Below the pieces are notes generated by a model that worked only from the letters and a program-made list of their open reading frames with translations, had not been told where the DNA came from and did no database searches. From Olivibacter sp. SDN3 (GTDB taxonomy: Bacteria; Bacteroidota; Bacteroidia; Sphingobacteriales; Sphingobacteriaceae), in NCBI RefSeq assembly GCF_014334135.1, contig NZ_CP060497.1:4526001-4590000 (forward strand): a stretch of DNA of 64,000 nucleotides, given 5' to 3'. Positions 57,529 through 64,000 of this stretch are shown here, piece after piece; position 1 is the first letter of the stretch; each line of letters begins with the position of its first letter. The position numbers and the translations under genes are program-made.

Positions 57529-58377
57529 CTAGGGAATATGGAGATCTTCTATACCGCTTATCTCGGTGGAGAGCTCACCAAGCCAACCTAAATCAGCCTG
57601 AATACCCGTTTGTATTTTTACAAAATCAATTGCTTGCAACTCAACTTTATCGCCGTTATGATCGATAGCATTATCAATGTCAACCTTATCACCTCCAACG
57701 GTATTATCGGCATACCCCCATTCAAAAGGCATACTTTTTACATATGTAGGAACGGTTTTATCGATATTGGTACTTGGTAGACGTGAGCCGGTCAAGGTGT
57801 AGGATGTTGCGTCAAGCCATTCGGGATAGTATGGCTGGTTGTGGTAAGTGTTCCTTTTTATTGCACCTTCATTACCTTGACTGTCTCTCCAGGAAACATC
57901 ACCATCAGAACTTTCAGGCTTAAAATACGTAACCTCGTAATCTCGAAGATAACCATCGGTGTTATATGCACTACCTTTGATTTCGTACCAGGTATCATCT
58001 GGCACTCCATTTCCATTTGCATCTTGCATTACCCAAATCACACCCGGTTCGGCAAACTCGGCTTGCGAATTACCATATACTACGAAATCATCCTCACCTT
58101 CTTGATTAACTACCGGATGGTCAAAGCCCAAGACGATATATCCCCCATATGCGCCTAAGGAGACTAGCCCCTCTCTTCCTCCAAGAATTCCTTCAGCACT
58201 TTCTATATTGCCTGGAGCTTTATTAATAAATTGACCCGGTGCAGGTTTATATTCAAATAAATTAACGACATACCTATTGCTTACAGGAACAACATCTTCT
58301 TTTTTGTTGCATGCTGTTAGACATAATATTGACATCGTGTATAAAAGAGCCTGCTTCATAAAACTGTCTTTCTTCAT
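57529..58377 (-). CDS. B12-operon surface lipoprotein
   Basis: The 282-residue lipoprotein (LCLTACNKK) is the first gene behind the cobalamin riboswitch. Its body is a beta-rich domain with GGYIVLGFDHPVVN, DFVVYGNSQAEFAEPGVIWVMQDANGNGVPDDTWYEIKG and FDFVKIQTG-like segments (VELQAIDFVKIQTGIQAD), a layout of Bacteroidetes cell-surface proteins with a Ca-loop-like DANGNGVPDD. It may help catch B12 at the surface together with BtuG and BtuB; that role is inferred from the operon. The start may be 18 bp further in (MKQALLYTM). Confidence 0.8.
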   Translation of the reverse strand: MKKDSFMKQALLYTMSILCLTACNKKEDVVPVSNRYVVNLFEYKPAPGQFINKAPGNIESAEGILGGREGLVSLGAYGGYIVLGFDHPVVNQEGEDDFVVYGNSQAEFAEPGVIWVMQDANGNGVPDDTWYEIKGSAYNTDGYLRDYEVTYFKPESSDGDVSWRDSQGNEGAIKRNTYHNQPYYPEWLDATSYTLTGSRLPSTNIDKTVPTYVKSMPFEWGYADNTVGGDKVDIDNAIDHNGDKVELQAIDFVKIQTGIQADLGWLGELSTEISGIEDLHIP

Positions 58378-58511
58378 ATATATACATTATGATTTGTGCG
58401 ATAAAAATAGCATAGTTTAGGCTAAAGAAGCAGAAAAGAAGAATCAGTAAGTTATACTTACGGTACAAAATACTAATTTGCTTCAATCCACGAAAGCCAT
58501 CAGTTACATCA

Positions 58512-58705
58512 TATATCTGGCAGGTATTCTGACTTGTTCTGCCAGCATCGGACCTTCCCATTTCATTCCGAAACAGTGGTGCATTTAAAATGCTGACTAA
58601 TAGGAGAACTTACAGCTGCGGGACAGTTTTGGATTTACACCAAATTCCCTTTTAATCTCAATTATAGCAATAATTTAAAAACCAAATATCGTGGCAAAGG
58701 TAATA
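58512..58705 (-). ncRNA. Cobalamin riboswitch (B12 element)
   Basis: On the minus strand the conserved cobalamin-riboswitch blocks appear in order: AAAGGGAATTTGGTGTAAATCC, then ACTGTCCCGCAGCTGTAAG with the B12-box core, and near the 3' end AAGTCAGAATACCTGCCAGA. The element lies 135 bp ahead of the first gene of the BtuB operon. Binding of B12 should lower expression of uptake genes. The outer ends are approximate. Confidence 0.93.
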
Positions 58706-58739
58706 TATAATTTTCGAAGATGAATGAAAAAATGCTATC

Positions 58740-59987
58740 CTAAACACGTACCTGTCCGGTACCAACCACGATCCATTTATAAGACGTTAGTTCTGCTAAG
58801 CCCATGGGGCCACGGGCATGTAATTTCTGCGTACTAATTCCTATTTCTGCCCCAAGGCCAAACTGGGCACCATCGGTAAAAGCGGTAGACGTATTGGCAT
58901 ACACTGCTGCCGCATCTATAGCGGTTAAGAAGTCATTGATAGCGTGTTCATCTTCAGCAATTATGGCCTCACTATGTTTAGAACTAAATGCAGTAATATG
59001 AGCAATGGCTTCTTCCAGGCTGTCGACTGTTTTTACCGCCATTTTTAATGATAAAAACTCCATGCCATAATGACGGTCGTCAGCAGGCTGCAAACACTTT
59101 TTCGGATAGCCTGCAGCCAATACTTCATATGCTCTGCTATCGGCAAATAACTCTACTCCTTTTTCTGCCAAAGGCTCCAATAAACGAACTAAATCTAATA
59201 GTCGATCGCTATGTATTAAAAGGCAATCCAACGCATTGCACACACTTACGCGTCTTGTCTTCGCATTATCAATAATAGCTCTCCCTTTCTCCAGATTACC
59301 CGAAACGTCAAAATAAGTATGTACAATGCCTGCTCCTGTTTCTATAACGGGAACTTTGCTGTTTTCACGGACATAATTAATAAGCTGCTGACTTCCTCTA
59401 GGTATAAGCACATCGACATAGTCTACGGCATTAAGTAAGCATGCAGTTGCAGCTCTATCTACCGGCAATAGGCAAACAACTGCAGGACTAACCTGCTCCC
59501 GAACTAATACCTTATGAATAATTGTCATAATAGCCTTATTGGAAAATTCGGCATCACTACCGCCTTTTAAAATTGTTACATTACCTGTTTTAAAACAAAG
59601 AGCGAAAACATCTAAAGTTACGTTTGGTCTAGCCTCATAGATCACGCTTACCACGCCGAGAGGAACTCTTACTTTTTTTACATCCAAACCGTTTGCCAAC
59701 AACCGTTTTTCGAGCACCTCTCCAATAGGACTGTTGAGTTCCGCAATGTTCTCAATATCTCTTGCAATGGCTTTGATACGCTCAGATGTTAGTTTTAGTC
59801 GATCATACTTAGGATCGCTAATCGACATTTTCTCTAAATCTTTTTGATTTTCACGCAGTAAAAAATCAATACTGCTTACTATTTCAGTAGCCAATAGTTG
59901 TAATACCTCGTTGATCTTTCCTGCAGACAGGTATACCATTTCCTGCCGTGCTTCTCTTGCTTTCTCGAAAGCGCTTAAATAACTCAT
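58740..59987 (-). CDS. proA: Gamma-glutamyl phosphate reductase
   Basis: ProA reduces gamma-glutamyl phosphate to glutamate semialdehyde with NADPH in proline synthesis. The 415-residue aldehyde-dehydrogenase-fold protein has the catalytic Cys in TRRVSVCNALDCLLIH, the VPLGVVSVIYEARPNVTLDVFALCFKTGN segment and the closing GAEIGISTQKLHARGPMGLAELTSYKWI. The stop lies directly next to the B12 element on the other side. It follows proB by 9 bp. Confidence 0.96.
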   Translation of the reverse strand: MSYLSAFEKAREARQEMVYLSAGKINEVLQLLATEIVSSIDFLLRENQKDLEKMSISDPKYDRLKLTSERIKAIARDIENIAELNSPIGEVLEKRLLANGLDVKKVRVPLGVVSVIYEARPNVTLDVFALCFKTGNVTILKGGSDAEFSNKAIMTIIHKVLVREQVSPAVVCLLPVDRAATACLLNAVDYVDVLIPRGSQQLINYVRENSKVPVIETGAGIVHTYFDVSGNLEKGRAIIDNAKTRRVSVCNALDCLLIHSDRLLDLVRLLEPLAEKGVELFADSRAYEVLAAGYPKKCLQPADDRHYGMEFLSLKMAVKTVDSLEEAIAHITAFSSKHSEAIIAEDEHAINDFLTAIDAAAVYANTSTAFTDGAQFGLGAEIGISTQKLHARGPMGLAELTSYKWIVVGTGQVRV

Positions 59988-59996
59988 TCTTAAATA

Positions 59997-61076
59997 TTAA
60001 TAAATCGAATAAAAGTAATCGTAGTGAACCAATGCCTTTTGGTTTTTAAGACCAAGTCTTTCTCGAGCTTTGTCTGCTCCATACTGAGCTATACCTAATC
60101 CAACAATTGCGTTATCCTCGTCTAAAATTTTGATAATATCTCCTTTTTTGAAATTTCCGATGATCTCCAAAATACCAATAGGCAGTAGGCTTCTTACATT
60201 ACCCGAGGTTAGTACCGTTTTAGCACCATTGTTAAGTTTTACTATGCCATTAGCAGAGCTTTCAGCATGAGCAATCCATTTTTTTTTACCTGATTTTCTT
60301 TTTTCCGGAACAAAATAACTATGGGTCAATTTCCCCATGAGCAAATCGAATAAAACCTCATCTCTTTTTCCATTAGCTATGTGTACGGCAATCCCCAATT
60401 TTGAAACCTTTCTGGCTATGGAAGTTTTAGTTACCATCCCTCCTCTTCCGAATGTTGACTTTTCTGGTTTAATAATGGATGAAAAGTTATAATCATTACC
60501 CTGTATCTGTTCAATAATTCTCGAAGTTGCCAGTTTAGGGTCGCCATCGTAAATGCCATCGATATTGGATAAGATAATTAAGGCATCTGCATTAAGCATG
60601 GACGCAATCAGGCCAGCCAATTCATCATTATCTGTAAACATGAGTTCCGTAACTGACACCACATCATTTTCATTAACTATAGGAATAATATTATGTTGTA
60701 GAAGTGAGTTCAAACAATTCTTCATATTTAAATAGTGCACGCGGTCACGAAAATCCTCCTTTGTAACTAGCACCTGTGCGCATAACATATCATGGATATT
60801 GAACAATTCAGAATAGGTATGAATGAGCTGTACCTGACCAACTGATGAAAGGACTTGTCTAATGGCAACAGGCTGTCTGCTTTCTTTCAACGAAACTAAA
60901 CTCCTGCCCGAAGCCACGGCCCCGGAAGAAACCAATATAACATCGACGCCTTCCTTTTTTATTGCTGCAAGTTGGTTAACAAGGTGTTTGATACGACCGC
61001 TATCAGGAAGGCCATCGTCTTTAGTAATAACATTTGAACCTACTTTTACAATAATTCGCTTGTATTGAAAACCCAT
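59997..61076 (-). CDS. proB: Glutamate 5-kinase
   Basis: ProB phosphorylates glutamate, the first and feedback-controlled step of proline synthesis. The amino-acid-kinase domain (IIVKVGSNVITKDDGLPD, ILVSSGAVASGRSL, FTDNDELAGLIASMLNADALIILSNIDG, GRGGMVTKTSIARKVSKLG) is followed by a C-terminal PUA domain (about 275-355, with GNFKKGDIIKILDEDNAIVGLGIAQY). It is 359 residues and heads the proBA pair. Confidence 0.96.
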   Translation of the reverse strand: MGFQYKRIIVKVGSNVITKDDGLPDSGRIKHLVNQLAAIKKEGVDVILVSSGAVASGRSLVSLKESRQPVAIRQVLSSVGQVQLIHTYSELFNIHDMLCAQVLVTKEDFRDRVHYLNMKNCLNSLLQHNIIPIVNENDVVSVTELMFTDNDELAGLIASMLNADALIILSNIDGIYDGDPKLATSRIIEQIQGNDYNFSSIIKPEKSTFGRGGMVTKTSIARKVSKLGIAVHIANGKRDEVLFDLLMGKLTHSYFVPEKRKSGKKKWIAHAESSANGIVKLNNGAKTVLTSGNVRSLLPIGILEIIGNFKKGDIIKILDEDNAIVGLGIAQYGADKARERLGLKNQKALVHYDYFYSIY

Positions 61077-61363
61077 GGAGATGTTGTAACAGCTATTAAT
61101 ATTTTATTTTATTAGAAAGTACTCCCTATACGATTTGGAGGATAGCAAATTAACAACATTTTATAAAAAACAACAATTATTTAGCAATGAAACTTCACAA
61201 TAGCTAACAGGTTAATAAATTCGGAAAAATATCAAGTAACCCTTATTAGGCTTGTTAAAAAAGTGTTGGCTGGAACGATTGCAAACAAACGGCTTAAATA
61301 TAGCAGCACCATTACAATTGTACACCAATCGATCTAATGCTCACTGTAGAAACATGAAGAAAA

Positions 61364-62203
61364 TCATCTCTTAATTTCCTTCAAAAACATTAATGGTAAT
61401 TTCACATGCCAAAGCAATCTTTCACTGATACTCCGATGGAATAACCTTTCAAGAAAATCATAGCTTCTTACTACCAAAAAAATCATACCAGCCCGATGTT
61501 CCTGAGCAAAATCTATAATTCCGGTTATTAAATCCTTACGGTCGATATAATGAAGTTCCGCTGTATCCCCAAACAGCTCATGCAGCTTATATTGCTCAGT
61601 GATTGTATCTGGATCAAAATGACCAACATCGTTGTAATCCACATTTACGACCAATAATCTGACCTGTAGATTATCTGCCCAAGACTTAATCATACGAACT
61701 GGCACTGTTTGCGCTACCTCTTTTAAGTCGCAAGCATATACCATGCTATTAAAATCATCGTACGTGGCACTTTGTGGTACTATTAATAAAGGATATTCAG
61801 TAGACCTTATCAAATCAACAGCATTGCTACCAATAAAAATTCGTTCAATTTGATTTTTAACGGAGGTGCCTATGACAACAAATTCGACTTGGTAAGATGA
61901 TGCCAATTGGTTAATAGCCAGGTCGAGCGAACGATGATCAGCCAATACCTCTATAACAACAGAATTATTTGTCTGATTATTCAAAGCCTCTTTTAATTTA
62001 TTCAGTTCTTCTTTGCATTCTTCCTCTAAGTGATCGCTGTTATAAGGCTCACTTATAGGAATTTCTGTTATTATGGGCAATTTATTAAATGAATGATATA
62101 TTAGTACACGTTCTATATTCAGTTGTATGCTTAATGATAATGCGTATCGGGCCGCATTGAAAGCAGCGTCTGAGAAATCGGTAGCTAACAGGATTGTTTT
62201 CAT
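61364..62203 (-). CDS. Universal stress protein with two UspA domains
   Basis: The 279-residue protein is two UspA domains in a row. The first has ILLATDFSDAAFNAARYALSLS and a nucleotide-loop-like segment VVIGTSVKNQIERIFIGSNAVDLIRSTEYPLLIVP. The second (from about 147) is more diverged and has a weaker nucleotide loop. Tandem UspA proteins are common in Bacteroidetes and take part in stress survival; the client is unknown. It stands alone. Confidence 0.88.
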   Translation of the reverse strand: MKTILLATDFSDAAFNAARYALSLSIQLNIERVLIYHSFNKLPIITEIPISEPYNSDHLEEECKEELNKLKEALNNQTNNSVVIEVLADHRSLDLAINQLASSYQVEFVVIGTSVKNQIERIFIGSNAVDLIRSTEYPLLIVPQSATYDDFNSMVYACDLKEVAQTVPVRMIKSWADNLQVRLLVVNVDYNDVGHFDPDTITEQYKLHELFGDTAELHYIDRKDLITGIIDFAQEHRAGMIFLVVRSYDFLERLFHRSISERLLWHVKLPLMFLKEIKR

Positions 62204-62374
62204 TGAAATAAACTATTGTTTTATAGCTACGCTGTGGCGACCGCAGCAATGACTTCTATCAGCAGTAACTACTTACTCAACAATTGACACTTGGCTTTGT
62301 TCGACGTTATTTTAATGGTATTATAATTTACAGAATGAATACACGGATATGTTAACAAAGTGTTTAAAGAATAA

Positions 62375-62382
62375 TATCTTTG
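62375..62382 (+). promoter_or_regulatory. tetR promoter -7 element
   Basis: TATCTTTG matches TAnnTTTG and ends 43 bp ahead of the tetR start codon. A TTG at -33 is not clear. Confidence 0.45.
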
Positions 62383-62425
62383 TACGCATATTAACGCTAA
62401 AATAGGTTATATTATATTATAGCAT

Positions 62426-62965
62426 ATGAAAAAACAGGGGCCAAACAGAAGAGAAAAAATAATGAATGTAGCTCTTCTCTTGTTTGCTGAAAAAGGGTAT
62501 GCTGATACTTCTACCAAGCTCATAGCCAGAGAAGCAAATGTTTCTGAAGCATTAATCTTTAAGCATTTTGAAAACAAGGATAAATTGCTGTTCCACCTAA
62601 TTAAATCTGGTTATAGACGTGTACTCCTACAAAACCATGGGATGCTCACCTACAATGATCCAAAATCTTTCTTGAGGAATATGATAGATCTTCCTAAAAA
62701 ACTGGTGAGTGAAGAGCCACTTTTTTGGAAATTACAAGAGAGACTTTCACATCATGACTTTTCTAAGCAGCAGCATAATCTATTCATGAAGTCAGTTGAC
62801 GTAGTTGTGAACAAAGCATTTACTGAACTTGGCAAGAAAGATCCTGCACTTGAAACTCAATTTCTTCTACTTTTGATAGATACGCTGTGGAAAAAAGAGG
62901 CTATTGGCGAAATCGAGGCTATTGACAGAATCGCTGAACTTATTAAACAGAAGTACAACCTATAA
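62426..62965 (+). CDS. TetR/AcrR-family regulator
   Basis: The 179-residue protein has a TetR DNA-binding domain at its N terminus (REKIMNVALLLFAEKGYADTSTKLIAREANVSEALIFKHFENKDKLLFHLI). The rest is a helical ligand domain of unknown specificity. No obvious target gene lies beside it, apart from the M23 peptidase gene downstream on the same strand, which is separated by more than 500 bp and a terminator. Confidence 0.9.
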   Translation: MKKQGPNRREKIMNVALLLFAEKGYADTSTKLIAREANVSEALIFKHFENKDKLLFHLIKSGYRRVLLQNHGMLTYNDPKSFLRNMIDLPKKLVSEEPLFWKLQERLSHHDFSKQQHNLFMKSVDVVVNKAFTELGKKDPALETQFLLLLIDTLWKKEAIGEIEAIDRIAELIKQKYNL

Positions 62966-62983
62966 TCAGCTTTGAAAAAAACA

Positions 62984-63015
62984 AAGTAAGTGTTTACTCA
63001 CTTATTTTTTTAATA
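62984..63015 (+). terminator. Terminator of the second tetR gene
   Basis: AAGTAAGTG pairs with CACTTATTT (with one G-T) around a short loop, followed by a T-run. It lies about 20 bp behind the tetR stop. The same bases also resemble a TetR-type operator, which cannot be excluded. Confidence 0.65.
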
Positions 63016-63094
63016 TTTTTTTGATATTAAAAATATTACATTAGATTTGCATCACTAATCAATTATAAAACTAAGCATTTTTATATTCTAATAT

Positions 63095-63148
63095 AAAGTG
63101 ATCATTTGTAAAGGGAGCACTGCCGGGTAGCTTACTTATGATCACTTT
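63095..63148. other. Free-standing hairpin element
   Basis: AAAGTGATCAT (63095-63105) is repeated perfectly inverted at 63138-63148. The 32-base interior is much more GC-rich than its surroundings (GGGAGCACTGCCGGGTAGC) and can partly pair. It lies 80 bp beyond the tetR terminator, so it looks like a separate RNA or regulatory element. A T-rich stretch follows. Confidence 0.5.
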
Positions 63149-63491
63149 GTTTTCTTTGCAATCAGATTAGAAATATGAAATTGCGACCATTGGTAATTAT
63201 TAACCCCTCATTTATTGGTTAAAGACATGATTACGCTGCAATTAAAGACTTTTTTTTACATAACAGGATATCCTCCGCCCAGCTACAACTGTCATTCGAA
63301 TTTTGCTAAATCAATATTTCCAGTTTGCCTAGAACATCAATTACACACAAAAAGAATAAAAATCCCCTACGCTATGCAATAAATCCATTCTTTTCTTGTT
63401 ATTTTAGTAACTAATCGTGATTTTAGTAGAATCGTAGTGTAAACAATATTAAAACAAAGCATAGAAAAGATCACCGAACCTATTTAACAAC

Positions 63492-64000
63492 ATGAAATTC
63501 AAAAAAAAAACAATAAAGATACTCATAGCACTGACAATCGTTTTAGGAAGTGGTTTCGTTTTTTTCTCAGCCTTCGAGCTTAACAAACCAACACAAAAGG
63601 AAGTACGTGTTAGTCTACCCAGCAAGCCGGTACTCCTCCCTAAACAATTCGGATTACATGTTGATTCATTTAACGTCCATAAAAAAACGGTAGCCCGCAA
63701 TCAGTTTCTATCAAATATATTGGAAGAACATGCCATAGACCGCAGTGCTATTGCTAAGATAGTTGAAAAATCGAAGTCAGTTTTTAACGTTAGAAAGATT
63801 AGCGCAGGAAATCCATACACGATTTTCACCTATAAAAACGATCCTCAACGTGCCGCTTATTTCATTTATCAGCCTAATCCAGTTGATTACATCGTCTTCG
63901 ATCTTCGTGACAGCATGCGCGTATATACAGGAAAAAAAGATGTTACGAAAAAGACGGAAACATTGGCAAGCAGTATTAATCATTCTCTTTATGATGCGTT
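63492..64000 (+). CDS. M23-type peptidase, N-terminal part, cut by the window end
   Basis: The frame from ATG 63492 stays open to the window end (169 codons). It begins with a membrane anchor or signal (KKKTIKILIALTIVLGSGFVFF) and continues with FLSNILEEHAIDRSAIAKIVEKSKSVFNVRKISAGNPYTIF, typical of the N-terminal domain of Bacteroidetes M23 peptidoglycan metallopeptidases (LysM-like/OapA-like part). The peptidase domain itself would lie beyond the window, so the call rests on the N-terminal part. Confidence 0.75.
   Translation, partial: MKFKKKTIKILIALTIVLGSGFVFFSAFELNKPTQKEVRVSLPSKPVLLPKQFGLHVDSFNVHKKTVARNQFLSNILEEHAIDRSAIAKIVEKSKSVFNVRKISAGNPYTIFTYKNDPQRAAYFIYQPNPVDYIVFDLRDSMRVYTGKKDVTKKTETLASSINHSLYDA

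Larger units (their letters stand above)
62966..63491. other. Long spacer between tetR and the M23 peptidase gene
   Basis: The 526-bp spacer holds a terminator (62984-63015), a separate strong hairpin (63095-63148) and otherwise AT-rich DNA. Short open frames on the minus strand overlap the M23 gene and are shadows. No protein gene is called here. Confidence 0.4.

Noticed and set aside
63449-63983. Short minus-strand frames near the right edge
   Set aside because: They lie opposite the M23-type gene, whose plus-strand reading is open to the window end and matches its family.

Overview
The window is chromosomal DNA of a Bacteroidetes bacterium, most likely from the Sphingobacteriaceae. This rests on the gene families (BtuB/BtuG-type B12 uptake, M56 peptidase with TonB-plug repeats, COG3014, Gfo/Idh plus GMC locus), on AT-rich spacers, on promoters with the Bacteroidetes -7 motif TAnnTTTG, and on weak Shine-Dalgarno signals. 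The genus cannot be fixed from the sequence alone.

Layout. 1-5480 is a scarred accessory stretch. It holds an IS1182-family element split by a 1250-bp IS3-family element, a DoxX/SRPBCC gene pair with a divergent GlxA-type regulator, and two diverged copies of one unidentified gene tail on either side. 5505-17556 carries a three-gene proton-translocating transhydrogenase, an alpha/beta-hydrolase lipoprotein lacking its nucleophile serine, an amidohydrolase, a tricorn-like protease, a methyltransferase, and an ECF sigma factor next to a membrane protein that joins an anti-sigma-like cytoplasmic part to a DegP-like protease. 17948-23820 is mostly housekeeping (purB, nfu, lgt, gltA) with small lipoproteins. 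24002-26194 holds a decayed blaI repressor fused in operon layout to an intact M56 (BlaR1-like) peptidase. 26490-33758 has an enoyl-CoA hydratase and a TetR/TolC/adaptor/RND efflux operon. 34490 is tRNA-Leu(GAG), followed by a long inverted repeat. 34788-40457 is one minus-strand run: a Mn/Fe/Zn-type ABC importer (one permease carries a fused DtxR/MntR regulator domain), then trmN6, a Gre-like gene and idi. 40697-45800 is a sugar-oxidation operon (MFS permease, GMC oxidoreductase, Gfo/Idh/MocA, gluconate dehydrogenase subunit 3-like). guaB and prfC follow.

49792-51603 is an intact second copy of the IS1182 element, inverted relative to the first, so about 46.6 kb of largely core genes lies between near-identical inverted repeats. 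51762-54223 is an envelope locus (COG3014 lipoprotein, LpoB-like lipoprotein, aromatic-rich exported protein). 54369-58705 is a vitamin B12 uptake operon with a cobalamin riboswitch. proBA, a universal stress protein, a second TetR regulator and the start of an M23 peptidase gene finish the window.

The strongest points for a second look are the sigma factor/anti-sigma-protease pair, the permease-DtxR fusion with a DtxR-like palindrome in its own operon promoter, the M56-plug protein with a dead repressor, the Ser-to-Ala hydrolase and the structured repeat behind tRNA-Leu. All family names are assigned by reading motifs; no database search was run.
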